Part shown: positions 42,961 through 53,751 of the stretch, one piece after another
Numbering within the stretch: the stretch's first letter is position 1
Layout: every line of letters begins with the position of its first letter
Assembly (NCBI GenBank): GCA_963738445.1
Contig: CAVTWS010000012.1
Coordinates: 372,001-436,000 of the forward strand
DNA from: CAVTWS01 sp963738445
Lineage (GTDB): Bacteria > Actinomycetota > Acidimicrobiia > Acidimicrobiales > SHLQ01
DNA length: 64,000 bases
Direction: 5' to 3'
Program-made: the position numbers and the translations under genes
Notes under the pieces: generated by a model
Told to the model about the DNA's origin: nothing
The model's input: the letters and a program-made list of their open reading frames with translations, nothing else
Database searches by the model: none

Positions 42961-44355
42961 ATGTCCGAGACTCAACCAGGCATCCGCCGCGCGGCTCGTT
43001 GGCTGGCGTTGGGGCTCGCCTTCAGCCTCGTTGCTGCGGCGTGCGGCGACGACGATGACGACGTCGAAAGCACCGACGCACCAGCAGAAACCACCACGGC
43101 AGCACCGGCGGCCGACGATGGCGGTGGCACCGACACCACCGAGACAACGGCACCTGCCGACACCACCGAGACGACTACGGCCCCGGTTGCCGCCGGTCCC
43201 CCGCCCGAGGCTCCGGGCTTCGACGGCACGACCATCAACCTCGGCTACCTCACCGACCAGACCGGTGCGCTGTCCATCGTCGGCAACCCGCTACTCGCCG
43301 GCGCCCAGGCCTACTGGAGCTACGTGAACGAGGAGCTCGGAGGCGTCGCCGGCCAGTACCCGGTCGAGCTGGTCACCGGCGACACCAGGGACGACGAGGC
43401 CGCCACGGTGCAGGAGTACCTCCGCATCAAGGACGACGTCGTGATGATCGGTGAGGTCCTCAGCACACCGCCGACCCAGGCCGTGCTCGAGTTCCTCGCA
43501 GAGGACGGCCTGCTGGCCACACCTGGTTCTCTCGCGGGCGCGTGGAACCTCGAGCCGAACCTCGTGCCGAACGGCACCGCCTACGAGTACGAGATGGTCA
43601 ACCTCGCCGACTGGTTCGTGAACGAGTCCGGCCTGGGCGACGCCAGCTCGGTCGCCTGCCTCGTGTACGTCAACGACAAGTACGGCGAGGATGCCCGCCG
43701 GGGCCTCGACTACGCCGCTGAGCAACTCGGTTTCGAGTTGGCGGCCGACGTGACCATCGCACGCGGCGACACCGACTTCACCGCCCAGATCGGCGAGCTC
43801 CAAGACGCCGGCTGTGAGGTCGTCTACGCCATCACCGTGCCTCGGGAGCAGAACGGCCTCATGGCCACCGCCAACGCCCAGGGGTTCGATCCCATCTGGC
43901 TCGGCGCGCTTCCCAGCTACCTCAACCTGCTGGCCGCAGGCGACAACGCGGCGCTGTACGAGAACTTCTACATCGCTCTCGACACGCCCGGTCTCGACGA
44001 CACGTCCGTGCCGGGCATGGCGAACTTCCTCGAGCGCTGGGCTTCCTACGGCGATGGCAGCGACGCCAACACGTTCCACCTGAGCGGCTACTTCCAATCG
44101 ATCTCCATCCACGCGCTCCTCGAGGCGGCGGTGGCCAACGGCGACCTCAGCCGCGAGGGCATGCAAGCGGCTCTCGCCGGTCTGGGCGAAGTGGAGATGG
44201 ACGGGTTGGCCGACAACTGGGTGTATGGCGCTCCGGAGGATCGGGTGCCGGCGACGGCCAGCCGCATCTTCCAGTTCGATGCCACGGTCCCACCGAACTT
44301 CCTGCGTCAGGTGGCTGAGGTCGACTCAGAGCTCGCACCCGGGCTCGAGCTTTGA
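42961..44355 (+). CDS. livK: ABC substrate-binding lipoprotein, LivK family
   Basis: 464 residues. The signal sequence ends in a lipobox (LVAAAC) at about residue 28, so it is a lipid-anchored binding protein. A Thr/Glu/Ala-rich linker (about 35-80) leads to the type I periplasmic-binding fold: TINLGYLTDQTGALSIVGNP, VTGDTRDDEAATVQEYLRIK, and VPREQNGLMATANAQGFDPI. A strong AGGAGG site precedes the ATG. It completes the importer livFGHM. The substrate may be amino acids, urea or amides; family members vary. Confidence 0.93.
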   Translation: MSETQPGIRRAARWLALGLAFSLVAAACGDDDDDVESTDAPAETTTAAPAADDGGGTDTTETTAPADTTETTTAPVAAGPPPEAPGFDGTTINLGYLTDQTGALSIVGNPLLAGAQAYWSYVNEELGGVAGQYPVELVTGDTRDDEAATVQEYLRIKDDVVMIGEVLSTPPTQAVLEFLAEDGLLATPGSLAGAWNLEPNLVPNGTAYEYEMVNLADWFVNESGLGDASSVACLVYVNDKYGEDARRGLDYAAEQLGFELAADVTIARGDTDFTAQIGELQDAGCEVVYAITVPREQNGLMATANAQGFDPIWLGALPSYLNLLAAGDNAALYENFYIALDTPGLDDTSVPGMANFLERWASYGDGSDANTFHLSGYFQSISIHALLEAAVANGDLSREGMQAALAGLGEVEMDGLADNWVYGAPEDRVPATASRIFQFDATVPPNFLRQVAEVDSELAPGLEL

Positions 44356-44394
44356 TCCCACTGATCGGATGATCAACGTTTGATCCAACGACGT

Positions 44395-44433
44395 CGGCCG
44401 GGAGGTCGTGCCTTCGGGTGCGCCTCCCGGCCG
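44395..44433. terminator. Strong bidirectional terminator between livK and the luciferase-like gene
   Basis: CGGCCGGGAGG (44395-44405) and CCTCCCGGCCG (44423-44433) form a perfect 11-bp stem with a 17-base loop between convergent genes that end at 44355 and 44442. Confidence 0.8.
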
Positions 44434-44441
44434 TGTCGCGT

Positions 44442-45383
44442 CTACCAGCGGCGGTTGAGGTCGGCCAGGAACTCGACCGTGCGGCGGAGGCCGGCCTCCC
44501 GCTCGGGACCATCGCCGACGGGGAACACGGCCGCCGCCAGTTCGGTCCCGCCGGCGGACGCCAGCGAGCGCAGTCGCCGCTCGACCAGCGCTTCGTCTCC
44601 CACGACGACGACGTCGGTCGGGTCGCCGTGATCTCCCCGGTCGAGGATGCGTTTGTAGGCGGGGATGTCGCGATAAACGGCGAACCGCCGAGCCGCGGCC
44701 GCCCGGCCGGCGTCGGCATCGTCGGTGAGGGCGACCGGGAGGCCCATGACCACTCGCGGCGTCGGGCGATCGGCGTCCACGGCAGCCGCCGTAAGGAGCG
44801 GCACGACGTGTTCGCCGAGCGAACGGTCGTCGCACATCCAGGTGATCGTGCCCTCGGTGCGACGACCGGCGAGGGCGAGCATCCCCGGCGCCAGGGCGGC
44901 CAGCATCAACCTCGTGCCGGAGGCGGCCGGAACGGTGAGCGGGGCATGGACGGTGAATCGCTCGCCGTCGTGATCGATCCGGCCCGACCCTCCGAAGGCG
45001 GCGTCGAGGACGTCGAGGTACTCACACACGTGCGCGAGGGGCCGCTCGTAGCTGAGACCGTAGTGGTTCTCGATTACCGACTGGTGGGATGGACCGAGTC
45101 CGAGCACGACCCGGCCGGGCGCGACCGCCTCCACGCTCAGGGCCTGCTGGGCCATGGCCAGCGGATGACGGCTGTAGGTCGGCACGACGGCGGTGCCGAG
45201 CTCGATCGTGGTCGTGACAGTGGCGGCGAGGGCCAACGCGACGAGGGCATCGAAGCTCCACGGCACGTGCGGTACCCACGCCGAAGCCAGACCGAGGCGT
45301 TCGGCCTCGGATGCGTTGCTCAGCAGCTCGTCGGTGGTCGTTCGTCCACCCCACGCCGCACTGATGAACACGCCGATGCGCAC
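44442..45383 (-). CDS. F420-dependent luciferase-like (LLM) oxidoreductase
   Basis: 313 residues of the bacterial luciferase-like TIM barrel. MRIGVFISAAWGGRTTTDEL, LASAWVPHVPWSFDALVALAL, IELGTAVVPTYSRHPLAMAQ and RVVLGLGPSHQSVIENHYGL are typical of the actinobacterial F420-using subgroup (LLM class). It likely reduces or oxidises an organic substrate with F420H2, which the cell can make via FbiC. The substrate is not known. It converges with livK across a strong terminator. Confidence 0.88.
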   Translation of the reverse strand: MRIGVFISAAWGGRTTTDELLSNASEAERLGLASAWVPHVPWSFDALVALALAATVTTTIELGTAVVPTYSRHPLAMAQQALSVEAVAPGRVVLGLGPSHQSVIENHYGLSYERPLAHVCEYLDVLDAAFGGSGRIDHDGERFTVHAPLTVPAASGTRLMLAALAPGMLALAGRRTEGTITWMCDDRSLGEHVVPLLTAAAVDADRPTPRVVMGLPVALTDDADAGRAAAARRFAVYRDIPAYKRILDRGDHGDPTDVVVVGDEALVERRLRSLASAGGTELAAAVFPVGDGPEREAGLRRTVEFLADLNRRW

Positions 45384-45486
45384 CGCGCCGTCCTTTCGTC
45401 CCGGTCGACGCAGTTCTACTCGACGAGCCCTGGGCCATTCGGCTCAGGTCCGACATTCGCGCTCAGCTGAACTCCCATCGCGACCG

Positions 45487-46959
45487 ATGTACACAACTGT
45501 GAGTCGAAGCTACCGAGCCCCCGACGCCGTCGCGGAACTGTTGAAGACGCCGCGCCAGGCCGCGGCGCTCGATCTTCCGTCCGGTCTGCTGACCGACCTG
45601 GTCCTGCGCCGCATGCTCAGCGACGGTCGGACCTCGCTCCACCGCCTCAGCGAGGGCCTGGCCCTCACCCACACGATCATGGAACCGCTGGTCACCCAGC
45701 TCCGCGACCTCAGCCTGCTCGAACTGGACGGGATGGAAGGTCGCGACTGGAAGGTGTCGCTGACCAATGCCGGCAAGGCGCAGGCGACCGACCGGATGCG
45801 CCAGTGCACCTATGCCGGAGTCGCCCCGGTGTCACTGGAGCAGTACCGGAAGGTCATCGAGGCCCAGTCGCCTCAGGTGGCGCTCAACCGAGAGATGCTG
45901 GCGCGCGCCATGTCGGACCTCGTCATCGAACCCCGCCTGATCGACGAGCTGGGCCCAGCCATCGCCTCCAAGGGCGCCATGTTCCTGTACGGGCCCCCCG
46001 GTACCGGCAAGTCCAGCCTCGCCGAGCGCCTCATCCGCGCGTACGGCGACGCCGTGGCCGTCCCCCACGCCGTGTGCGTCGATGGTCAGATCATCAGCGT
46101 CTTCGACCCCACGATCCACATCCCCCTCGAGGAGCAGCCCGACGGACTCGATGCACGCTGGATCGCCTGTGAGCGACCCTGTGTGGTCGCCGGCGGCGAG
46201 CTCTCGCCCGAGATGCTCGACCTCCAGTACGACCGGAACTCGGGCACGTACACCGCGCCGTTGCAGATGAAGGCCAACAACGGCGTGTTCGTGATCGACG
46301 ACTTCGGCCGGCAGACGATGACGCCCGAGCAGATGCTCAACCGGTGGATCGTCCCCCTCGACCGAGCGCACGACTACCTCGCACTGGCCTACGGCGTGAA
46401 GTTCACGGTGCCGTTCGACGTGAAGGTGGCGTTCTCGACCAACCTGCCACCCTCCCGCCTGGGCGATGAAGCCTTCTTCCGCCGTCTGCACCACAAGATC
46501 TACATCGGTGGCATCGACGACGATCAGTTCGACTGGGTGCTCGTTCGCGTCGCCCAGAAGTACGGCATCGAGTGCGGTCCGGCGGGCGCGTCGTACCTTC
46601 GTCAGGTCGTCCGTCAGCGCGGCGACGGCGAGCTCCGGCCGTACATCCCCGGCGTGGCCTGTTCGATCATCAAGTCCATCGCCACCTACGAGGGGCGCCG
46701 ACCGGTCCTCGACGAGACCGCCATCGACAAGTTCGCCACGACGTACTACACCCGGGTGATCCCGGACGGCGACGAAGCGGTCATGCCCCTGGATGTGCCT
46801 CCGGCACCGGTGGCGCCGGCCGCCCCCGCCCTCGTGGCCGCCGACGCGATGCCTCCCGCTCCGGCGTTTGCGCCTCCCCTGGTCGGCCAACCGCCGGCGC
46901 CCAGCGCGCCACGAGGCCTCCCGGTCGGCGTCTCGGCTCCGCCCCTCGCTCACCGCTAA
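45487..46959 (+). CDS. Winged-helix/AAA ATPase with Pro/Ala-rich tail
   Basis: 490 residues. Residues about 30-100 look like a winged-helix region (LTDLVLRRMLSDGRTSLHRL and TQLRDLSLLELDGMEG); the ATPase has Walker A GPPGTGKS at 169-176, GVFVIDDFGRQTM (Walker B) and VKVAFSTNLPPSRLGDEAFF (sensor) with RRLHHKIYIGG. From about 435 the chain is Pro/Ala-rich and disordered. ATG at 45487 is chosen; upstream in-frame codons lack support. Related stand-alone ATPases occur near pilus/secretion loci in actinobacteria but no such genes are adjacent. The role is unknown. Confidence 0.78.
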   Translation: MYTTVSRSYRAPDAVAELLKTPRQAAALDLPSGLLTDLVLRRMLSDGRTSLHRLSEGLALTHTIMEPLVTQLRDLSLLELDGMEGRDWKVSLTNAGKAQATDRMRQCTYAGVAPVSLEQYRKVIEAQSPQVALNREMLARAMSDLVIEPRLIDELGPAIASKGAMFLYGPPGTGKSSLAERLIRAYGDAVAVPHAVCVDGQIISVFDPTIHIPLEEQPDGLDARWIACERPCVVAGGELSPEMLDLQYDRNSGTYTAPLQMKANNGVFVIDDFGRQTMTPEQMLNRWIVPLDRAHDYLALAYGVKFTVPFDVKVAFSTNLPPSRLGDEAFFRRLHHKIYIGGIDDDQFDWVLVRVAQKYGIECGPAGASYLRQVVRQRGDGELRPYIPGVACSIIKSIATYEGRRPVLDETAIDKFATTYYTRVIPDGDEAVMPLDVPPAPVAPAAPALVAADAMPPAPAFAPPLVGQPPAPSAPRGLPVGVSAPPLAHR

Positions 46960-47026
46960 CCTCGACCCCGATGAGGGGTGCGCCGGACCGGATCGGAGAG
47001 CGCGCCCTCCTCGCGTCCCGACGCCG

Positions 47027-48277
47027 GTGAGCCCGTCGGCTGTCCCGGCCAGCACCCGCCAGGTGCTTCGCCAGCGCCCGGTGGCGATGCTGCTGACGTC
47101 GCAGGTCTTCTTCATGTCCGCGGCGGCGATCCAGGCGACGGCCCTCGGCAAGCTGGTGTTCGACACAACCGATCGGGAGCTCGATCTCGGCCTCCTCGGT
47201 CTGGCCGAGTTCGCGCCCTCCTTCCTGCTCGTGCTGGTCACGGGAGTGGTCGCCGATCGGCTCGATCGGCGACTCGTCTGTGTCGTCGCCCTCGCCGGTG
47301 AGGTGGCGGTGTCGGCCGGTCTGGCCGTCACGGCCTCCCGCGAGCCGTCGGGCATCGCGGCGATCCTGGCCCTGGCGACCGCCTTCGGCGTGGCCCGAGC
47401 GTTCCACGCACCCTCGGAGCGGGCGCTCAAGCCACTCGTGTGCTCACCGGAGGACCTGCCCCGGGTGGTCGCCCTGCACTCCATGACCTGGCAGGTGGGG
47501 GCGATCGGGGGCCCGGTGCTGGCCGGATTCCTGTACGTCTGGAGCCCCGTGGCCCCGTTTGTCGCCGCCGCCTCGCTGTGTCTGGCGGCCCTCGTGGCCA
47601 TGTTGTCCGTGCGTCCGGTCTCCCGGCTGGCGCCGGTCACGGATCGCCCGACGTTCCGACATGCGGTCGAGGGCCTGGTGGTGATCCGCCGGTCCCCCGT
47701 CCTGCTCGGCGCCATCTCTCTCGACCTTTTCGCCGTGCTGTTCGGCGGAGCGGTCGCGTTGCTGCCGGCCATCGCCGAGAAGCGGCTCGGTGTCGGGGCC
47801 GTCGGGCTCGGGTTCCTGCGCGCCGGAATCGGCGTGGGCGCCGCCGCCACCGCCGTGACCCTCGCCGCTCGGCCTCTGCACCGCAACGTGGGGAGACGAC
47901 TCTTCATCGCCGTCACCCTGTTCGGGGTGGCGACGATCGTGCTCGGCGCGACCCACTCCTACGCCGTGGCGTTCGTCGCCCTCGCGGTGCTCTCGGCTGC
48001 CGACATGGTGTCGGTCTTCGTACGGGCGACGATCGTGCCGCTCGCCGCGCCCCGAGCCGCCCTGGGCCGGGTCCACGCCGTCGAGCAGGTCTTCATCGGG
48101 GCGTCGAACGAGCTGGGGGCCTTCGAGTCCGGGGTCGCCGCCGCCTGGCTCGGTGCCGGGACCGCGGTGGTCCTCGGCGGCGTCGCCACCCTCGTGGTGG
48201 TCGCCGTGTGGCTGGTCGCCTTCCCGGCCTTGCGCACGATCGACCGGTTCGACGACCTGGTGGTCGCCGAGCCGTGA
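47027..48277 (+). CDS. MFS transporter, EntS/MFS_3 type
   Basis: 416 residues, GTG start. Twelve hydrophobic spans with the MFS loop GVVADRLDRRLVCVVALAG after span 2 and ATAFGVARAFHAPSERALKP in the N-half. These belong to the enterobactin exporter-like MFS_3 group, which export siderophores or drugs. It follows the AAA ATPase by 67 bases and converges with the ClC gene. The cargo is unknown. Confidence 0.85.
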   Translation: MSPSAVPASTRQVLRQRPVAMLLTSQVFFMSAAAIQATALGKLVFDTTDRELDLGLLGLAEFAPSFLLVLVTGVVADRLDRRLVCVVALAGEVAVSAGLAVTASREPSGIAAILALATAFGVARAFHAPSERALKPLVCSPEDLPRVVALHSMTWQVGAIGGPVLAGFLYVWSPVAPFVAAASLCLAALVAMLSVRPVSRLAPVTDRPTFRHAVEGLVVIRRSPVLLGAISLDLFAVLFGGAVALLPAIAEKRLGVGAVGLGFLRAGIGVGAAATAVTLAARPLHRNVGRRLFIAVTLFGVATIVLGATHSYAVAFVALAVLSAADMVSVFVRATIVPLAAPRAALGRVHAVEQVFIGASNELGAFESGVAAAWLGAGTAVVLGGVATLVVVAVWLVAFPALRTIDRFDDLVVAEP

Positions 48278-48308
48278 CCCCACGGCTCGCGACAATGCCG
48301 CCGTGATC

Positions 48309-49488
48309 TCACGGCTCGTGGTGGTAGATGCCGTGCCGGGACGCCACCAGCCGCGCCGGTACCCACGGTCAGCGCCGCCGGCAGGATCGCTCCGGACCCG
48401 AACAGCTCCCCAGCCATCACGATGCCCGCCAGCGGCACCCGGGCCGCCGCGGCGAACACGGCCACGAACCCGACCGTCGCCAACAGCGACCGGTCGGTCC
48501 CCAGGGGGCCACCGAGTCCAGCGCCGAGCGTCGATCCGATCACGAAGAGCGGCGTGACCTCTCCCCCCGGCAGACCACTGCCGAGGCACCACGCCGTCGC
48601 CATCAACTTGAGGGCGAACACGGTGAGCCGTAGGTCCTCGCCGGCCAGCGCCCGCTCCGACAGCGGGAGCGACAGGCCGGCGTACGCTCGACCGGCGACC
48701 AGGAGGAGCGCCAGCATGCCCACGCCTCCCAGAGCGGCCCGCACCGCCGGCCTGGGGACCCGAGCCACCTGGACATCACGGATCAGGCGGGTGAGCCACA
48801 CGAACGCTCGTGAGGTCAGTCCGAAGGCGAGGCCGGCGACGACGAGCGCACCGACAGCCTCGACCGACCAGTCGACATCGAGCGCGATGCGATCGGCGTG
48901 GTCGGCCCCCAGCGCCCGGGCCACGGTGTCGCCCACCAGCGCGGCGACGATGGCCGGCGCCAGGAAGGCTGGCCGGGGACGCACGCGCGGCGCCTCGAAG
49001 GCGAACACCAGTCCGGCCCACGGCAGGCCGAACACGGCGCCGAACCCCGCGGCCAGCGCGGCCGTCATGAGCGCTTGTCGCGATCGGTCGTCGAGGCCGA
49101 CACGGCGGGCCCCAGAGTCGGCCAAGCTGCCGGACATGGCGAGGGCGGTTCCCTCCCGCCCGACGGATCCGCCGACGAGGTGGGTGATCCAGGTGCCGAC
49201 CAGGACGACGGGCGCCATGAGCACCGGAACACCGGCCGCCGTCGGCGATTTGATCTCCGTCATGACCAGCCGGCTCCCGAACGCGGCGCGCCCCGCCACG
49301 CGCTGGTGGAACAGGCCGAGAACCCCCCCGGCGAGCGGGAGCAGGTAGACGAGGTCGCCGTGCTCGAGCCGGAACCGGGTGACCCGATCGAGCCCCTCGA
49401 GGAAGATCCACGATGTCGCTCCGGCTGCCGCGCCGACGACGGCGCCGTAGGTGGCCAGGCCCAACGCCGAGGGATGTGATCTCGACAC
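48309..49488 (-). CDS. ClC-family chloride channel/antiporter, one frameshift near the end
   Basis: About 392 residues of the voltage-gated chloride channel family. THLVGGSVGREGTALAMSGSL contains the selectivity-filter G-x-x-GREG (gating Glu present), FGLPWAGLVFAFEAPRV and CLGSGLPGGEVTPLFVIGST the G-x-GIP-like and second filter motifs. About 20 codons from the end a shift near 48370 leads to the natural ending VPARLVASRHGIYHHEP with TGA at 48309-48311. The long frame that would run antisense across the MFS gene is rejected. It mediates Cl- movement or Cl-/H+ exchange in the membrane. Confidence 0.87.
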
Positions 49489-49553
49489 GGGCGCCGACGC
49501 TAACGGGTTCTCAGACGCCGGACCGGATGCGTTCGCCGACCTACACTCCTGCG

Positions 49554-50624
49554 ATGACCGACCCCGCCTGGCCCAACGGTCGACCGCTGACGGTTGCCGT
49601 CATGTACCCGTCAGCCTGGTACGGCGATCCCACCCGGTTCGCCGCCGAAGTAGCGGCCCTCGAATCGATCGATGAGCGGGTGCGGGTGGTGCTGGCCCCG
49701 TACGTCGAGCACGACCAACGCCGATCCACACGTCGCACCCTGTCCGCCTCGGAACTGTTGGCGCTCCCGGTCGAGCTGGCGGACGGCACCGCCGCCACAC
49801 TGGCCGACGTCGACATCGCCCTCGGCCTGGATCTGCCCCCCGGGGTCGGTCGGTTCATGCCGAACCTGCGGTGGTTCCAGGTCATCGGATCGGGAAGCGA
49901 TCACATCCCGTCCGCCGGGCTCAGCGACATCGGCGCGCGCCTCACCAGCAGCACGGGCGCGAACGCGGTGTCGATCGCCGAGTTCGCCTTCGGCCGGGTC
50001 ATCGCCCATTGGAAGCGGTTCGACGAGCTCCGCGCCGCCCAGGCCGAAGGTGCCTGGCGGCCGACCATGGGCCGCCAGCTCGCCGGCTGCCACCTGGGCC
50101 TCCTCGGGTTCGGCGCCATCAACTCGGCCGTCGCCCTCCGGGCCGCCGCCTTCGACATGACGGTTTCGGTCGTGCGCCGGAGCGGCGCGTCGTTGGCGCG
50201 GCCTCCCGGGGTGCACCACGTGGTCGGCCCCGAGGAGCTCCACGCCGTGCTCGGCGCAGTCGACGCCGTGATCGCCGCCGTGCCGGACAGCCCGGAGACC
50301 CGCACGATGATGAACGCCGAAGCGTTTGCCGCCATGCGGCCCGGGGTGTTCTTCTGCAACGTGGGGCGCGGCTCGTTGGTCGACGAGGACGCCCTGGCCG
50401 ACGCACTCGAGTCGGGCCATCTGGGCGGCGCGGCCATCGATGTCACGTCCGTCGAGCCGCTCCCCGGAGCCAGCCGGCTGTGGGCGATCCCCAACCTGGC
50501 GATCTCGGCCCACTGCTCGGTCGCCGTGAGCGCCATGTTCCCGAACACCCATCGCCTCTTCGCCGACAACGTCCGCCGATTCTTGAACGGCGAGCCCCTC
50601 GTCAACGAACGGACCCTGCCGTGA
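49554..50624 (+). CDS. D-isomer 2-hydroxyacid dehydrogenase
   Basis: 356 residues, NAD(P)-dependent. GCHLGLLGFGAINSAVALRA is the nucleotide-binding GxGxxN; FFCNVGRGSLVDEDALADAL carries the catalytic Arg region; VTSVEPLPGASRLW the Glu, and AISAHCS the His. The preceding N-terminal half (FQVIGSGSDHIPSAGLSDIG) is the substrate domain. A TACACT box 6 bases before the ATG fits leaderless transcription. It overlaps the tag gene by GTGA. The specific hydroxyacid is unknown. Confidence 0.9.
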   Translation: MTDPAWPNGRPLTVAVMYPSAWYGDPTRFAAEVAALESIDERVRVVLAPYVEHDQRRSTRRTLSASELLALPVELADGTAATLADVDIALGLDLPPGVGRFMPNLRWFQVIGSGSDHIPSAGLSDIGARLTSSTGANAVSIAEFAFGRVIAHWKRFDELRAAQAEGAWRPTMGRQLAGCHLGLLGFGAINSAVALRAAAFDMTVSVVRRSGASLARPPGVHHVVGPEELHAVLGAVDAVIAAVPDSPETRTMMNAEAFAAMRPGVFFCNVGRGSLVDEDALADALESGHLGGAAIDVTSVEPLPGASRLWAIPNLAISAHCSVAVSAMFPNTHRLFADNVRRFLNGEPLVNERTLP

Positions 50625-51215
50625 CGACCGGCCGATGCCCGTGGGCCGACGGTGCGCCCGAGATGGGGCCATACCACGACACCGAGTGGGGCTTCCCGGT
50701 CCACGACGACCGGCGACTCTTCGAGAAGCTGTGCCTCGAAGGCTTCCAGTCCGGCCTGAGCTGGCTCACCATCCTGCGCAAGCGGGAAGAGTTCCGCCGC
50801 GGCCTTCGCCGACTTCGAGCCGGCGGTCGTCGCCGAGTTCGGCGAGGCGGACATCGAGCGACTCCTCGGCGATGCCGGGATCGTGCGTCATCGGGGCAAG
50901 ATCGAGGCCACCATCAACAACGCGGCTCGATACGCCGAACTCGTCACCGAATTCGGGTCCCTCGACGACTACGTGTGGCGCTTCGAACCCGTCCCCGGCA
51001 GCCGGCCCGACGTGATCACGTGGGAGTGGATGGCCGCCAATCCCACCTCGGCCGAATCCGTCGCGCTATCGAAGGACCTCAAGCGACGCGGCTGGAAGTT
51101 CGTCGGGCCCACCACCGTGTACGCGTTCATGCAGGCCATGGGCCTCGTGAACGATCATCTGGGCTCCTGCCCGGCGCATTCGCGAGCCCTCCAGGCTCGA
51201 TCTGCGGAACGGTGA
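50621..51215 (+). CDS. tag: DNA-3-methyladenine glycosylase I (Tag), one frameshift
   Basis: Base-excision repair enzyme removing 3-methyladenine from DNA. CPWADGAPEMGPYHDTEWGF, EKLCLEGFQSGLSWLTILRK and, after the shift, IVRHRGKIEATINNAARYAE and KRRGWKFVGPTTVYAFMQAM are the Tag signature blocks. An extra G near 50803 separates FRR from AFADFEPAVVAEF. With it corrected the protein is complete to ARSAER. GTG at 50621 overlaps the upstream stop. The indel is probably a sequence error. Confidence 0.9.
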
Positions 51216-51258
51216 CCGGTCGATCTACGTTCTGGTGGAACCACGACATGGGGGAACG

Positions 51259-53751
51259 ATGACGGGCGTCTTCGACGGGTTGCGGGTGCTCGATCTGACT
51301 TCGGGAGTCGCGGGCCCGATGACCACGATGGTCCTGGCCGACAACGGTGCCGAGGTCTGGCGGATCGAGCGTCCCGGCGGAGAGCGTGTCGCCGTGGGCT
51401 CGGGGGAGGTGGTCTGGCACCGGGGCAAGAAACGGGCCGAGCTCGATCTCGACGATCCGGCCGATCGTGACACCGTGGCCCGGCTGGCCGCATCGTCGGA
51501 CATCGTGGTCGAGTCCTTCACCCCCGGCTCTCTGGCCCGCCGTCACCTCGACCACGCGACCCTGGCCGCCCGGAATCCTCGACTGATCACGTGCTCGATC
51601 ACCGGCTACGGACGACGACAACCGGCACTCGGATCGCCCGGGTTACGACGCTCTGGTCATGGCGCGCACGGGACTGTTCTTCGATCAGCGGGTCGCGAGG
51701 GCACGGCGATGACCGAGTAATCGGCGGCCGGGCCGTCCCCTACCCCGAGTTCGGCCCGCCTGAAGGACTGCGCCGCGGCGCCGACCGGCCCGGACCGGTG
51801 TTCCCCCGCTCCACCTGGCCCAGCCTCGGCGCGACCTATCTGGCCCTGCTCGGGGTCGCGGCGGCGCTCCGGGCCCGGGAGATCACCGGACAGGGCCAGC
51901 GGGTGGAGACCTCGCTCCTCGATGGCGCGCTGCGCGCGGTCGGACTGAACTGGCAACGGGTCGAGCAATCCCGATGCGCCCCTGTACTGGATGTGGCCGA
52001 TCGACTGCCGGTCGATCGAGGGCCTGTACGAATGCGCCGACGGCCGGTGGGTGCACCACTGGACCGTGCGACCGAAGTGGGTGATGGCGGCCGCCAGCGG
52101 CGACACGCTGGCACGTCCCCGACACCGGCCACAACTACCGCGACGACCCCGACCGCATTGGCATGGGTCCCGACGGATCTTGGCGGGGATGCTTCCTGCA
52201 CCCCATCCTCGCCGAGGCGTTCGCACGCTTCCGTCGGCCGAGTGGGTCGAAGCTGGGCACGCAGCCGGGATCGGTGTCGCCCTGGTGCGCTCACCGGCCG
52301 AGGCGTTGGCCGATCCGGCGTTCCTGGCCGACGGGTGCGTGGTCGAGGTCGACGACCCCGAGGTCAGGGCCGGATCCGCCACGTCGGGAACGTGATCGAG
52401 TTCGTTCCGACCGCCCGGCGGCGGTGCAGGGCCGACCGTTGCATCGCGGCGCCCACACGGCCGATGCCCGGCCCTCGCCGCGGCGGTCGGTCGACTCCGG
52501 CGGCCCCAGCGACGCCAACCGCCGGGCCCCGCCACGCCGCAGTCGCTGGCCCACCCGCTCGCGGGGATCCGGGTGCTCGACCTCGGACTCGGGGTGGCGG
52601 GACCGTTCACCGGAGGGTGCTGGCCGACCTCGGCGCCGACGTCATCAAGGTCATAGCGATGCACGACGGCTTCTGGGCCGGCACCCACATGGGTCTGGGC
52701 ACCAACCGGGGCAAGCGCAGCATCGCGCTCAACCTCAAGGACCCTCGGGGCTGCGAGGCGCTCAACCGCCTGATCGCCACCGCCGATGTCGTCGCCGTCA
52801 ACTGGCGGCCGGGCGCGGCGGCCCGGCTCGGGCTCGACTACGACTCGCTGCCGCCCGGCACCCGAGCCTCGTGTTCTGCAACTCGCGGGGGTACGAGAAG
52901 GGTCCACGCTCCGACCTCCCCGGCACGGACCAGACCGCCGCCGCGCTGACCGGGACCGAGTGGGAGGACGGCGCCTGCGACGCCGGCAACCCACCGTTGT
53001 GGAGCCGATCGAACATGGGTGACACCGGCAACGCGCTGCTGGCGGCGATCGCCATCACCGAGCGCCCTGTACCACCGCGAACGCACCGGGTGACGGGCAG
53101 GCCGTCTCCACCTCGATCGTCAACGCCGGCCTGCTGACACACGTCGTACGCCTGGATCCACGCCGATGGACGCCCGGGCGGGCGCGACCTACGTCGATGC
53201 CGATCAGTTCGGTCTCTCGGCGACCTACCGCATGTACACGTGCGTCGACGAGGTGGATCTTCGTCGCCGCGATGCGCGACGGTCAGCTCGACTCCATGCT
53301 CCGGGCTCTCGGTCACTCCGACCTGCTCGACGACCCCCGCTTCGCCACGGTCGCCACCCGCGCGTTCCATGACCGAGAGCTCGGCGAGGAGCTCGGTGCG
53401 CTGCTCGCCCCGCTGGCCACCGCTGACGCGTTCGCCCGGCTCGACGGTGCCGGCGTCCCGGTCGAGATCGTCGACCGGTCGTTCGCCCGGGCGATCTTCG
53501 ACGACCCCGAAGCCCGGGATTCGGGGCGGATCTCGACCACCTGGGCGGGCGGGGTCGGTCGTTTCGAGGATCCCGGGCTGCTCGTGCGATTCTCGGGCAC
53601 TCCCGGCATCGTCCAACGCGGTCCGTGCCTCAACGGGCAGCACAGCCGGGAGATCCTCCGGGAACTGGGGTACACCGACGCCGAGATCGACGCCCTGGCC
53701 GCCGACCGCGTCATCATCGATGCGCCGGTCGACACCCCCGTCGCCCCGTGA
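51259..53751 (+). pseudogene. Two-domain CaiB/BaiF class III CoA-transferase, multiply frameshifted
   Basis: Two consecutive CoA-transferase III domains are recognisable. First: FDGLRVLDLTSGVAGPMTTM and LADNGAEVWRIERPGGERVA, then STWPSLGATYLALLGVAAAL, ITGQGQRVETSLLDGALRAV. Second from about 52560: GIRVLDLGLGVAGPF, RVLADLGADVIKV, GTNRGKRSIALNLKDPRG and, near the end, LGHSDLLDDPRFATVATRAF and GPCLNGQHSREILRELGYTD. The fused layout (about 830 residues) is known among CoA-transferases for bile or terpenoid acids. At least eight small indels break it. The stop overlaps the hydrolase gene start (TGATG). Confidence 0.82.

Noticed and set aside
45832..47916. A 694-residue minus-strand frame across the AAA ATPase and MFS genes
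   Set aside because: It spans two real genes on the other strand and has no recognisable fold.
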